A DNA stretch of 64,000 nt from positions 444,176 to 508,175 of the forward strand of contig OZ037914.1 in NCBI GenBank assembly GCA_964035575.1. The letters run 5' to 3'. The notes under the pieces were generated by a model that made no database searches, had not been told where the DNA came from, and was given only the letters and a program-made list of their open reading frames with translations. The stretch is from Rhynchopus sp. YZ270_cl-10 (lineage: Eukaryota; Euglenozoa; Diplonemea; Diplonemida; Diplonemidae). The position numbers were made by a program, and so were the translations under genes. This document shows, piece after piece, positions 10,189-20,800 of the stretch. Position 1 is the stretch's first letter. Each line of letters begins with the position of its first letter.

Positions 10189-10574
10189 TGGAACGTATTA
10201 TACGTATAATACGTATACTTGCAGCCCCGACCCCCACCCCCCCTCTAAGGCACCCCCCCCACCGGGCCCCCCCAGGGGTGGGTTTCGGCCATTTTTTTTC
10301 AGGTCTCTGAACGTCCAAAGAGGTCAAAAAAGTGGATTCTTGGGAAGATAGGAGGTTTTTAGGAGACTTTCTCTGAAGCAAAGACCTCCAAACCCTGACA
10401 GACCCTGAAACCAGGGTGTCGCGAGTACCCCTTTTTTACACGTGTATCTTAAGGCTTCTACAGGGTTCTACAGGCAAAACAGGCGTTTTGGCCGAAAACC
10501 CGGTTTTTCAGGCAGGTTACCGGGTTTGCGGCTTGGGAAACGTGCCAGAGCGGTGTGAGAACCATGCGTGGGGG

Positions 10575-11200
10575 TTTGTAACCACTCGTTGCGTTGGTTG
10601 CGTTGCCTTCGCTACGTTGCGTTCGTTGCGTACGCATCGGTTACGTTGCGTTGCATGCGTTGCGTTCGTTGTGTAGAGATCGTTATATACAGAGTGCAAC
10701 GAACAGAGCGGTTGCGTTGCGTTGGTTGTGTTCGGTTGGTTACGTTCGTTGCGTTCTGATCGTAACGTGCACATCGGTTGCGTTGCGTTGGTTGCATACA
10801 GATCGTTTCGTACACATCGGTTGCGTTGCACGCGTTACGTTCGTTACGTAGAGATCGATATATACAGAGTGCAACGAACAGAGCGGTTGCGTTGCGTTGG
10901 TTGTGTTCGGTTGGTTACGTTCCTTGCGTTCCGATCGTTACGTACACACCGGTTACGGTGCGTTGCACGCGTTGCGTTCGTTGTGTAGAGATCGTTATAT
11001 ACAGATCGCAACGCACACATAGGTTGCGTTGGTTGCGTTGCATCCGTTACGTTGCGTTGGGTGTGTTCGGTTGGTTACGTTCGTTGCGCTCTGATCGTAA
11101 CGTACACATCGGTTGCGTTGCGTTGCATGCGTTGGTTGCATACCGATCGAAACGTATAGAGCGGTTCCGTTTCGTTGTGTTCGGTTGCGTTTATCAAACA
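10575..11200. repeat. Degenerate GTTGCGTT repeat array
   Basis: Imperfect tandem units built from GTTGCGTTGG, GTTACGTTCG and CGTACACATCGGTTGCG, with a larger sub-repeat of about 180-190 bp marked by GATCGTTATATACAGAGTGC (near 10678, 10853 and 10990). The same array occurs in reverse at about 43095-43530. Open frames through it (RCVRCV, TQRNATN repeats) are by-products of the repeat. Confidence 0.8.
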
Positions 11201-11239
11201 CACCAGCGACGAGTGTTAAGGATTGCCAAAAAAAACTAA

Positions 11240-11575
11240 ATGCAACTGAACAATACATCAAGTCTCGAGAAGCTTCTACTCGATATTGGTCGACTGAAGG
11301 ACTCCATAGCACAACAACTAAATTTACCACAACACAGGCACATCAGGCACCAAGTCGCAAATCTTGTATGTTGTCAGCCCACCATCACTCCCTCCCAGCA
11401 GTTTGTACAACGTGGTAGAACCTGGCAGCTCGTACTATGTCCCCACCAACAAGACACAGATCAACAGCATAAGGTTCTGGCTCACAGACCAGAATAGGAA
11501 GCGCATCAACAACCAAGGGGAGAACGTCAACTATCATGTTATCCTTCGCAAAGTAAAATCTTCGTACTAAAAAAA
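11240..11575 (+). pseudogene. Virus-like (Polinton-type?) structural gene fragment
   Basis: A plus-strand fragment with a C-terminal signature (RFWLTDQ...RINNQGE...YHVILRK) like that of a structural protein carried by Polintons and related virus-like elements. The family assignment is from memory and tentative. The fragment is short, broken and lacks most of a full gene. It starts where homology to the outer mobile element ends, which fits with that element having split an older Polinton-like copy together with the ATPase fossil near 4 kb. Confidence 0.4.
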
Positions 11576-11638
11576 TGTCATCGTGGTAAAACCTAGTGAG
11601 GGATAGTGTTATGGACAGAACATAGCTCCAAAAGAGCT

Positions 11639-11711
11639 CTCCGCTGCGGGGAATTGAACCCCGGTCTGCCGGGTGAGAGACGGCTGTTTCGAACCACTTT
11701 TCTGCGGCGGA
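11639..11711 (-). tRNA. tRNA-Glu(CTC)-like gene, probably degenerate
   Basis: The 3' half is a good match to eukaryotic tRNA-Glu: anticodon loop CTCTCAC (anticodon CTC), AGAC variable region, T-arm CGGGGTTCAATTCCCCG and acceptor strand CAGCGGA with discriminator G. The 5' acceptor strand TCCGCCG pairs with one mismatch. The D-arm (GAAAAGTGGTTCGAAAC) keeps the GTGG of the D loop but has almost no stem pairing, and the closing pair of the anticodon stem is a T-C mismatch. It may be a pseudogene or a tRNA-derived repeat head. No clear T-run terminator directly follows it. Confidence 0.5.
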
Positions 11712-13209
11712 TTGTGTACTGCAACACCCTTACAACACGGAATGGACACAGGGCTTTGAGTGCGAGAAAAAAAAAAATACCCATTTTTTTTTTTTTATCT
11801 TTCAAATTTATGAAATACAATGAGAACGCACACCATTGCACACCGCACAAAAAAGAAATAAATATTATCTAAGAACACAGGTTTCTCTTTTAACATTTTT
11901 GTCTTCGCACTCTCCTCCCCTTAGAGGCGGGAAGACCAAACAAAAGAAACAGAAAAATGGAAAAATATAAACACATACATGTGCGGCGAATCAAGTGGCC
12001 CCAGATCAGAGGCCTATTCCTGAGCGAGTTTCCTGATAGTGAAGACTGCCTGAATGGCAGCTACACTAAACAAACAAATTACCAAAAAAGGACGACCATC
12101 TATGATACGCACAAAAAAAATGCAAAAAAAAACGAGGTTTCTTTTAAACCTGCAATACAAAGCCCTCTCGTGGCTATGTACCTTTTGGTGCGTTGAAAAA
12201 GGGGGGAGACGAGGGGGGGGGGAAGAAAGGTTTATATAAGATGATCCTAAGCCTGTTAACCTGGAAAACAACACAGCCTTCTTATCTCACACATCTCCCT
12301 CGATGAAAGGGGGACAATACAGCAACAGACACAGTCGTTCCTCTCTTCAAAGCAGCCCTTCCCAACCCAGGCGTGCATCTGTCCCCACCACCCACCCCCA
12401 CCCAATGTAGCTAACAAAAATCCCAGCAGTGGTCACCCCATCGGGGGGGTTTTTTGCATGGTCAATCAGTATGAAGCACAGTGAGAAGTCATCAAAAGGA
12501 GGTGCATCTCACCTCTGGATGTGGGAGCTCTCCCGTTTGCAATAATTGAGCTGGTCTGACTCCAAAAATTATTTAGTACACTTTCTGTTCCACTAAATAA
12601 AAGGTAAAATACGGTGACCAAAAAAAATTAAGTTTGCTTCACCCACTGCACGATACCCCCCCCAACGCTTATATTCCACAACTCCTTTTGAAAGATTATA
12701 GAAAAAAAACCCTCCCTTTAAAAAAAAACACCCAAAAAACTAAATACCCGCCCCATCCCCCTAACACAGGACAAACCCCCTCCCCTCCCTCCCTCAACAC
12801 CCCCGTCTCCCACCTCCACAGAGAGCCTCCCTTACCAAGACGATATGATTGCAGGGATCTCTACACCAATGCATCAGTCCTCCTTTTGCTCCCTTTTACC
12901 TGCTTTGGTGGTGACCCAACCCAGCCTAACCCTCTTCGGGGACCATGAGCACATCACCTTGCCTCGCCTATGACGATGAAGTAAAGAGAAGTTCAAAAGT
13001 GCAAATGCCTCACCGTTCATCAGATGCAGGGCAAATGGTTTCCCATCAGTAAATGACCTGATCATTGTGGTTTTTTTCTTATTTTGAAAACTTAGCTGTA
13101 TTAGTGTAGACATCCAAGGATGCACTCCACTATTGTAGTTTTTTCAGCTGTTGTAAACCCAAAAATGGTGAAACAACCACTATATTACTTCAATGGTTCT
13201 AACCCCTTT
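11712..13209. other. Intergenic, no gene seen
   Basis: No supported coding sequence. One 30-bp motif (12225-12254, GAAAGGTTTATATAAG then ATGATCCTAAGCCT) recurs at 32552-32579. A CCTCTCGTG site lies at 12164-12172. Sequence after the acetyltransferase stop (below 13210) is its 3' flank. Confidence 0.6.
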
Positions 13210-13992
13210 TTAGGCAGCCCATATGGGGCGAACCAATCGTTTGCCAGTTCTCCCTGTAGTAGATGGGGCTTCTGAAGGGGTGTCACATTGATGTTGTTGT
13301 GTGATGATGTTGTATGACGTTCCGGAAGGGCGGTGTGGTGATGAATGGCGTTGAGGCAGCCGTGAGTGGTCTGCCACTGCGCTACTGCGTGCCTCGCGAA
13401 GCGAACTTTGCTCCCCTTTTTGCTCCTTCTCCTTTGGCGCTGTCTTCGTGAAGTATTCATCAAACACGACGTAGTTGTTGTTTTGTGGTGCATAATCGCG
13501 TAGGTTGTAATGCTTGCTTAAGAATGCTATGAGCTTTGGACTGGGTCTGTCATACGCTAAATGTTGTGGTCTCACATCGCATTCCGCTAGCATATGCTCA
13601 AAGAGCGTTTTACCATGACCAGATCGTTGATGCGTTTCAGAGATAAACACATCAAGCACGCAGAGCGGTGTTATTTCTTTGAGAACCCCGCATACGTCTC
13701 GTATAAACAGCTTTTTGTAGCCTATTTTAAGCAGGCCAAAGACACTCTGTCTATCCGCGAGAAGGTACAATGTATGGTCCGTCGAGGTCAGCAGTGCAGA
13801 CGATGTGATTGCCCGAGGGAGACTTTGTGCAATACCACTCTTCACCCCTAAGTCGTCGACAGCCTTCCCCAATGCCATCCCCGCTGGGGTGCGCCTCGCC
13901 TGAGCCAACCTCCGTGCGTCCCATTTGCTGATACACGGTTCCGTTCCGCTGACCTGAAGTAGCTTAGCTACTTCAGCTGAATAAGTCTCCAT
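13210..13992 (-). CDS. ATAT1: Alpha-tubulin N-acetyltransferase (MEC-17/ATAT1 family), 260 aa
   Basis: This GCN5-related acetyltransferase acetylates lysine 40 of alpha-tubulin inside microtubules and marks stable axonemal and cytoskeletal microtubules. Diagnostic blocks are GLLKIGYKKLF (residues 86-96), PLCVLDVFI (109-117), the acetyl-CoA loop QRSGHGKTLFEHML (122-135), LAYDRPSPKLIAFLSKHYNL (145-164) and the PQNNNYVVFDEYF end of the domain (169-181). Cys111 and Asp148 match the two residues implicated in catalysis in human ATAT1 (Cys120 and Asp157). The tail (182-260) is basic, low complexity and probably disordered, as in other family members. I chose METYSAEV at 13992 because upstream in-frame residues are low complexity and family members start at this point. 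Intronless. It implies flagella or stable microtubules. Confidence 0.95.
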   Translation of the reverse strand: METYSAEVAKLLQVSGTEPCISKWDARRLAQARRTPAGMALGKAVDDLGVKSGIAQSLPRAITSSALLTSTDHTLYLLADRQSVFGLLKIGYKKLFIRDVCGVLKEITPLCVLDVFISETHQRSGHGKTLFEHMLAECDVRPQHLAYDRPSPKLIAFLSKHYNLRDYAPQNNNYVVFDEYFTKTAPKEKEQKGEQSSLREARSSAVADHSRLPQRHSSPHRPSGTSYNIITQQHQCDTPSEAPSTTGRTGKRLVRPIWAA

Positions 13993-15198
13993 GTCAGAGC
14001 TGGGAGTGGTTAAAGAAGAAGGTTGGTAAAAGGGATGTGTAGCGTCTAGCGTGGGGTAGGGGGGAATGGAATGTCTTAAAAAGTAGATTTGAAATACAAA
14101 GCCCTCTCGTGAACAGTGTACCTTTGGTGGGCTGTACTGGGGGTGGACACCCAACCATGCAAGGCTTACAATCCATTGTGAGGTTTACATCTGATATGTG
14201 CTACTCCCGCTTCCACTTATCAGCCAGATGAAAAAAAAAAAATTACTAAATTTAGTGTAGTAATCCGGAGCTCATCCTCAGCGATCAAGTACAGTGATGG
14301 AAAGATGAAAAGAACTTTGAAAAGATAGTTCACAGTCCCTGAAACCTAGTGATAAGACTACAACCAAGTTTTTCAGGGGGGAAAAAACAAAACAGAGTTC
14401 TTAGATGACTCAGAGTCTCTCTCTGATTAGTCATCTTGATAGGTGGTTGGTGGTAGGGGTGTATTTGAGGAGAAAATAAGTTTTCGGGGCGCTTTTGTTT
14501 TGCTTTTGTTACATACAGACGATCAAAGCCCGTGTGTTGCTGTTGCTGCTGTGTGTGTGTGTGTGTGTCCCCCCTTCCCCCCCTTTATCCCGCCACTTTT
14601 TTTTGTACCAATCCCTTCCATTCACATCACACAAAAAAAAATACCCCACTACTACTGTTTACCCCACCCGCCCACCACCTACCTACCTACTCACTAGGTT
14701 CCCGCCGCTCACATTTTTCTCATGTTGCAACTCATATAAGGTCCAATAAGAGTGGGTTGAGAACAACAGAGAAGTTGAAAGTGCAAAACGCTGCTTTTTT
14801 GTAGTTTTCTTTTTTTGTAGTTTCGACCGTCACCCTGTCCGAGGATGAGTTATGTACAACAAGGTCGTCCCGAAGGCTAATGAATTTCAAAGGTATAGCT
14901 GCTGCAGCTCGGCAAAAAAAAACTTAAAGTTTGAGCCTGTAAAGGGGTGCCTAGGGTGTCCTGTGCTATGTAGGATGGGTGGCTGCATCAGAACAGATCG
15001 TCAAGAGCAGAGCTGGCAGAACGATTTTGCGGGGAGCTTTGTCTGAGAGAAGGTGTGTGGGTGTGTTGTAGAGAGATGGTTAGAATGGCAGTACACAAAA
15101 AATTGGCTATTGATGTGGTGTGGGAAAAGGTTTGTAGGGTTTGGTGGTGTTCAACCCGAGCGATGTTGAGGAGGAAATGAAAAAAAAAACAAAAAACA

Positions 15199-15200
<2 letters not shown>
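13993..15200. other. Intergenic between acetyltransferase and kinase
   Basis: 5' flank of the acetyltransferase and distal 3' flank of the kinase. It contains a short (TG)n run near 14552-14568 and a CCTCTCGTG site at 14103-14111, about 110 bp upstream of the acetyltransferase start. No gene seen. Confidence 0.6.

Positions 15201-15287
<87 letters not shown>
15201..15287. repeat. Hexamer microsatellite (AACGAA)n
   Basis: About 14 copies of a six-base unit (AAAACG), about 100 bp past the kinase stop codon and therefore probably in its 3' UTR or terminator region. Flanked by an A-rich lead-in at 15180-15200. Confidence 0.9.
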
Positions 15288-15386
15288 CGCGTGAAGCAGA
15301 GTGTGAGGCTACGTTGTGTTGAAATCGATCCTGGGTGAAAATATTGCCCAATTTTATGGTTTCTGCCGCGGAGAGATGATGACTTT

Positions 15387-17042
15387 TTAAAAGCACAGTG
15401 TGACATACTCTGTACTGGAGTACCCCCCGGGTCGCTGCTGGGTTGGTTGCGGGGCTTGCTGTTGTGCGAAGAAGCCGTGCTGCTGCTGCTGCGGATTGTC
15501 CGCAGACAACATATCCAGGGGCGACGTGCTGGGAAAGAGGTTTGGTTGTTGTTGTTGTTGCTGCTGTGGTGCTGCCTGCTGCATCGCCTGCATGAAGCCA
15601 GCACTGTCCCCCGTCTGCGGAGGTGACGACGAAGGAGACGCAAACGACGCAGGTGACGAACTGCCCTGCGACCCGAGGCCCTGCAGGCTGCTGAAGAAGT
15701 CTGCTGAGGACGTTACGTTGCTGCCTGGGGGTGATGCGGCTCGTTGGGGTTGATGTTGCTGCTGTTGCTGATGTTGTTGTTGCTGCTGCTGGGGTTGCTG
15801 CTGGGGTTGCTGCTGGGGCTGTCCAAACAACGACTGCTGTGTGACAACAGGAGCAGGCTGTGCAGGAGCAGGTGCCGACGCAAACAAACTCTGTGACGTG
15901 ACCTGCGGTGCCGGTGCAGAAGTGAACAGGTTTGCCGCAGCAGCGGGGCGCACTGCAGGCTGTTGCTGTTGTTGTTGCTGCCCCCCTGTCGGCGACGCTG
16001 TCTGCGTGCCACCCTCACTCCACTCAAGCATCCCAAACAACCCACCCTTATTCGCCTTCTGCGCAGCCGGAGGCGACGCTGCCGGCGTGGACGTCCCCGA
16101 TGCTGCAGCGACCTTCCCCAAGGACGCATGCTGTGTCTGCTGCACGGCCTTGGCTGCAGGCACATCCGTTGTGTGCGAGGGGTGCATCTCCTTGAGGAGC
16201 GCTGTTGCCTTTTCGTAGATCTGCTTTGCTGTGGGGCGTGCGTCTGCATTCTTGACGAGGATGAAGCCGATGAAGTCCTTCAGATTCTGCGACACCCTGC
16301 GTGACCCAGGCATTGTGTACACACCCTGCGTGATCGCCACCGATGAGTCCGGGAAGGGACACTCAAAGTAGCACAACAAAAACAAGACCACCCCAATCGC
16401 CCAGTTGTCCACCCGCTCATCCATCCGCAGCTTAGACATCAACGCGCATTGCTCTGGGGCTCGGTAGGCTAGGGTTGTTTTGCGGTTCAACTCATCTTCG
16501 ACGAAGCCCATATCCTTTCCGTTTGTGCTTGTGCATTGAAAAGAATGGATACTGCTGCTGCCAAAATCGCAGATTTTGTATTCAAATGGAGCAAAACAGA
16601 GCACATTCTCAGCCTTCAGATCTCTATGGGCGATGGGGACAGGTTGGGAGTGGAGCTCTGCTATTCCTGAGGCTATGCTTTGTATTGCTGTGAGGATGAG
16701 CTTTTCGTTCATTGTTTTGTCCGTTTTGATATGTCTGTTTACAACAGAGACAAGATGGCCATGCTGTGCGTATGGCATCACAATAAACGACACTCTCGTC
16801 TCCCCACGCTTCTTCACCTCAGCCGCTAGCCCCGGTACAATATTAAAATGCGACAAAGTAGTCATAATCTTCACCTCCGCCCGACACGCTGCAATATCCT
16901 CATCCTCCAATGCACTGCCTCGTTTGATTGCAACCTTCTCGCCGTAGTCATCCTTCGCCGCATACACTACAGCAAATGACCCCTCACCAAGCTTGCCCGA
17001 TATCGCGTATGATCGGCCCTTTACTGAGAAAACGTCCGCCAT
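15387..17042 (-). CDS. NAK-family (AAK1/GAK/BIKE-like) Ser/Thr protein kinase, 551 aa
   Basis: The kinase domain covers residues ~10-320: glycine loop GEGSFAVV (19-26), VAIK Lys40, alpha-C Glu56, HRDLKAEN (139-146, catalytic Asp141), and CDFGSSS (158-164). The DFGS form followed by a long activation segment ending YRAPEQ is typical of the Numb-associated kinase family, which phosphorylates clathrin adaptors and controls endocytosis. Subdomain XI ends RPTAKQIYEKA. The remaining ~230 residues are Gln/Pro/Ser/Ala-rich with several polyQ runs and repeated LF(T/A)SAP-type short motifs, like the adaptor-binding tails of this family, and are probably disordered. The start MADVFSVKG (17042) leaves nine residues before the first strand; residues further upstream in the same frame are low complexity. 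Intronless. It could instead be another branch such as STK16. Confidence 0.88.
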   Translation of the reverse strand: MADVFSVKGRSYAISGKLGEGSFAVVYAAKDDYGEKVAIKRGSALEDEDIAACRAEVKIMTTLSHFNIVPGLAAEVKKRGETRVSFIVMPYAQHGHLVSVVNRHIKTDKTMNEKLILTAIQSIASGIAELHSQPVPIAHRDLKAENVLCFAPFEYKICDFGSSSIHSFQCTSTNGKDMGFVEDELNRKTTLAYRAPEQCALMSKLRMDERVDNWAIGVVLFLLCYFECPFPDSSVAITQGVYTMPGSRRVSQNLKDFIGFILVKNADARPTAKQIYEKATALLKEMHPSHTTDVPAAKAVQQTQHASLGKVAAASGTSTPAASPPAAQKANKGGLFGMLEWSEGGTQTASPTGGQQQQQQQPAVRPAAAANLFTSAPAPQVTSQSLFASAPAPAQPAPVVTQQSLFGQPQQQPQQQPQQQQQQHQQQQQHQPQRAASPPGSNVTSSADFFSSLQGLGSQGSSSPASFASPSSSPPQTGDSAGFMQAMQQAAPQQQQQQQPNLFPSTSPLDMLSADNPQQQQHGFFAQQQAPQPTQQRPGGYSSTEYVTLCF

Positions 17043-17869
17043 CAAAATGGAACAAAAATAAAACAAAAATGAAGAAAGAAAAGAGTGAGAGTGTCGTGGC
17101 TTTTTGTGTACAGCCTGTGAATGTTTTGTATTGTAGAAGTGAGTAAAATGGTGGATCAGGCTCCTAACATTTACAACCACTTCGTGCACTGCTAAATTAA
17201 ATTTAGGGTGTTGGGAGGTGTCCTATTGTCTAAACCCATATTGTTAAAGGGTAAAGGGGAGGGTGTGAAGGTGAGAGGGAAAAGAGAAAAAAGGGTTGTT
17301 GCAAAGGATTGAGCGCATCTTTGCTGAAAAAAATGTGCATTTGGTGTGTGGGGTCTTTTTTAGAAAGAGTATGGTAAACAATAATATGGTAAAGTTTGGA
17401 GTTTGGCGCGTGGGGAAAGTCTCGCTGTAGCTCGGTTTTTGAAAGGTTCTGTGCACGCAAAGAGTGCAACAAAATAAAGAAAGCTTGTATGGTGTTCCGG
17501 AGGGGGCCTATATTGACATGTCCTTGACATGTCCTTGACAGGTGTTCAGGAACACCATTGTAAGATGAAATGCACCTCTCGTGCGCATCTAAATAAAGAA
17601 AATAACTTCAAAGAAAAATATGTAATGTGCTGATCTCATCTCACACAAAGCACATCAAAAAGAGCGTCAAGATTTTAAAGTTGTCAAAAAGAAAATTTGC
17701 ATTACCCCCGTGAAGGCGACCCATATTACTCTGGGACGTCGTGGCAAAAAAAACAAAAATACTAATAACTCTGTGCCACACCCCTCCCCCCACTCCGTAC
17801 ACTGGTAGGTAATGTACAACCCCATCCCCTCCCCGTTGTTTCTTTTCTACCCCCCACCCAGTTTTTTTT
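17043..17869. other. Intergenic between kinase and phosphatase
   Basis: 5' flank of the kinase and 3' flank of the phosphatase. It holds a short tandem TGTCCTTGACA (17517-17542) and a CCTCTCGTG site at 17575-17583. No gene is seen; an A/T-rich block at 17584-17720 probably contains the phosphatase polyadenylation region. Confidence 0.6.
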
Positions 17870-20800
17870 TTATTGTCGTTCCTTGACGTCTGCAATGTGT
17901 CGGCCTGTAGGCGGATTTTGAGATTTTTTGGATTTGGATTTTGGGTCGTCTTTGTTGGCAGAGTGTTCCTTCATGAGGAGTTGGATCTTGTGGTCTGAGC
18001 CCACCAGAGCACAGCCCGCACACGACTCCGTGTCGCAGTAGTTGCTACTAGAGAACAGCGTGATCACCTTCCCACCTTTGCTAATGTTCACACCAAACGA
18101 GAAGAACTGATGTGCACGCATCATGTAGTCAAACCCATTCACGCCGAGAAATTCCTGCAAAAAAAAAAAGAGGGATTATTTTATACAAAAGGTAAAATGT
18201 GGTTTATTGCACTGTCAAAGGGAATGGATCGGGATTGGATAGGGTAATTTATGTTGGTGGTGTGGAGGGATAGTGGAGTGGACTGAGCCAATCAGGGGGG
18301 GTAATCCGGGAGGAGGGAAAGGGGAAACAAGGGCAGAGGGGGGAACGTACCTCAAGTGCTTCCTGTCCGTATACACATGAGCAGCCACGTGCCTCGTTCT
18401 TCTTGAAGTAGTCGAGGTCCTTTCCTGGGTCGGCCCAAAGCAGGTCAGTGCAGGTTTGGACGTATGCGTCCAGAGAGTCGCCTTGCTGTGGTGGTGGTGG
18501 TGGTGGTGGTGGTGGTGGTGGTGGTGGTGGTGGTGGTGGTGGTGGTGGTGGTGGTGGTGGTGGTGGTGGTGGTGGTGGTGGTGGTGGTGGTGGTGGTGGT
18601 GGTGGTGGTGGTGGTGGTGGTGGTGGTGGTGGTGGTGGTGGTGGTGGTGGTGGTGGTGGTGGTGGTGGTGGTGGTGGTGGTGGTGGTGGTGGTGGTGGTG
18701 GTGGTGGTGGTGGTGGTGGTGGTGGTGGTGGTGGTGGTGGTGGTGGTGGTGGTGGTGGTGGTGGTGGTGGTGGTGGTGGTGGTGGTGGTGGTGGTGGTGG
18801 TGGTGGTGGTGGTGGTGGTGGTGGTGGTGGTGGTGGTGGTGGTGGTGGTGGTGGTGGTGGTGGTGGTGGTGGTGGTGGTGGTGGTGGTGGTGGTGGTGGT
18901 GGTGGTGGTGGTGGTGGTGGTGGTGGTGGTGGTGGTGGTGGTGGTGGTGGTGGTGGTGGTGGTGGTGGTGGTGGTGGTGGTGGTGGTGGTGGTGGTGGTG
19001 GTGGTGGTGGTGGTGGTGGTGGTGGTGGTGGTGGTGGTGGTGGTGGTGGTGGTGGTGGTGGTGGTGGTGGTGGTGGTGGTGGTGGTGGTGGTGGTGGTGG
19101 TGGTGGTGGTGGTGGTGGTGGTGGTGGTGGTGGTGGTGGTGGTGGTGGTGGTGGTGGTGGTGTCATAACAAAACTAAAACTCGTGAACGTGTAATACACA
19201 TACATTGAAATCCCGGGGAGTCACGGGGAGTTTGGCAAAAAATCAAAAAAAACGAACTCCCCGCGAGTGTTTTTTTGGTTTCGAGAGTTTTCGAGAGTGT
19301 TTTTTTTTTTTTTTTTACGGAGAGTTTTCGCGATTAATCGCGACAAAATTCGCGATTAATCCCCGGGAGTAAAATCGCGATTTTTTGTAGCATTTTACCC
19401 CAAACACAACCGTGCACACCTGGTGCTATCCGCATCTGACCTGTGCCTACCTGGGCACACGTTCAGTCTACGTACTCACATTACACCTACCGATTGATTC
19501 GCAAAATGCACCCACCACGACAGAGGGGAGATAAGCCTCGCGGCTTTAGGCGGCACAGTGGTGGCGGACATGAGCAAACGAGCCCACAGGTCGATCACAA
19601 ATGCGACGGGTTAATTCCGCGCTTGGGAATTATCCACACCTGTTTAAGATATAATCACGCTTAAATTACTCTGGGCGAAAAATGGTACACCATACCAGCA
19701 GGGAAGCATACCACCACATGTAAGCAGGGCTATTTTAAATATGGGGATAAGGAACAAGAAAAGGGTGAAAACGGGTCGAGGCTTCCCGCCGCAGGCGGAA
19801 ATTTTTAGATGCCGTGCACTTTTCCAGGTGGTTTGAAGAGTGATCTGACCATATTGTCCCAGTATAGCAGTACACCCAATAAATCCATTGGAGAAAGAAC
19901 ATTGCACTTTTGACCACCATAGAATACATGTTGCCAGCCACACCACTGAAGTACAAAAACCCCCTCGGAACGTAGTGAGAGCTTGTGAAAAAATCTCTCC
20001 CCGTTCATAGATGGCGCAGTTTTCGAGATTTTTTCATAAATTCGCGATTAATCGCAAATTTTTATTTTATAAATTGGAGAGTTTTCGAGAGTATTTTTTT
20101 TAAATCGGGGAGTATTGGAGAGTTTTGGAGAGTTTTGGAGAGTTTTGGAGAGTTTTGGAGAGTTTTTTTTTAAATTGGAGAGTTTTCGAGAGTTTTTCAC
20201 AAATTCGCGATTAATCGCGAATTTTTTTTCTTTTTTTGTTAATCGCTAAAACTCTCGAAAACACCAGTGGAGAGTCTCCGCGACTCCCGGGGATTTCAAT
20301 GTATGAATACAAAAGAAAGCAAGTTTATTTCGCGAAAGTTGAAAAGGAAAAAAAGCTGCTCAGACAACGTCATCTCAGCGACGTGAGGAGTTTGGGTGCC
20401 CTTCAGGACTTCGGTGTTCCTGAGTTTGCCTGCTGGGCCGTCTACCTTGCGGGGAAAAAAACCTCCCAGAAACAGGGGTGGGCATACCAAGCGGATTGGG
20501 AGTTTGACCTTGCTGAGGACGTCACGTATTCTCATGGGCACCTTCTCTTCGTTGCGTGGGACCTGTGGTACACCACCGTGGCAGCAGAAGACCTTCTCGT
20601 TGATGACACCGCAGACAGGGAAATACTCAAACAAGTCATTGGCCTTGTCCCACACGTGCATGCCGTCCTTCTGCCCAAAGAGGCTAATGCAGTGTGCCTG
20701 GAACGACTCCGTCAGGTGCGAGTTCTGCCGCCTGTCCTCGTGGTTCCCTCTCAGCAAAATAACCTTGTTCGGTGCCTGCACCTTCAAGCTAAGCAAATAA

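Larger units (their letters stand above)
4677..10234. mobile_element. Inner ~5.5-kb insertion with 138-bp inverted repeats
   Basis: Positions 4731-4868 and 10051-10188 are near-identical inverted copies, both carrying CATACATTCCATGG, CAAAATATGAAAAAG/its complement and GGGGTCGGACGATC. Outside these, both sides continue into related TATACGTA-rich sequence and GGGGCTG. This segment is absent from the compact relative at 43 kb, so it is an insertion. It carries two related minus-strand ORFs (6482-7174 and 7617-8042), one plus-strand ORF (9249-9701), many A/T foldbacks and a 145-bp hairpin. No transposase or polymerase is recognised. The exact ends lie in C-rich sequence and are uncertain by about 10-20 bp. 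Confidence 0.6.
4613..11239 (+). mobile_element. Outer mobile element, interrupted by a second element
   Basis: The two outer parts of this segment (4613 to about 4676, and about 10235 to 11239) match, in the same order, a compact inverted copy at about 43021-43915. That copy lacks everything between them. The left end reads CCTTAATACTCGGTGTTAAGG and the right end GAGTGTTAAGG; the compact copy ends in CCTTAACACTC and GAGTGTTAAGG. The terminal 11-bp inverted sequence therefore looks like a short TIR. The right part contains a degenerate array of GTTGCGTT-type repeats (10575-11200). Both sides abut virus-like fossil sequence, so the element appears to have inserted into an older Polinton-like copy. 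No transposase is recognised. Confidence 0.6.

Noticed and set aside
10416-11239. Arg/Cys/Val- and Thr/Gln/Asn-rich proteins in the GTTGCGTT array
   Set aside because: Repeat-derived frames on both strands, mirrored at 43 kb without protein-level conservation.
18464-19208. Poly-Gly, poly-Trp, poly-Val and poly-Pro proteins of 230-320 residues
   Set aside because: They are readings of the (TGG)n tract in an intron; the phosphatase is contiguous and in frame only when the tract is spliced out.
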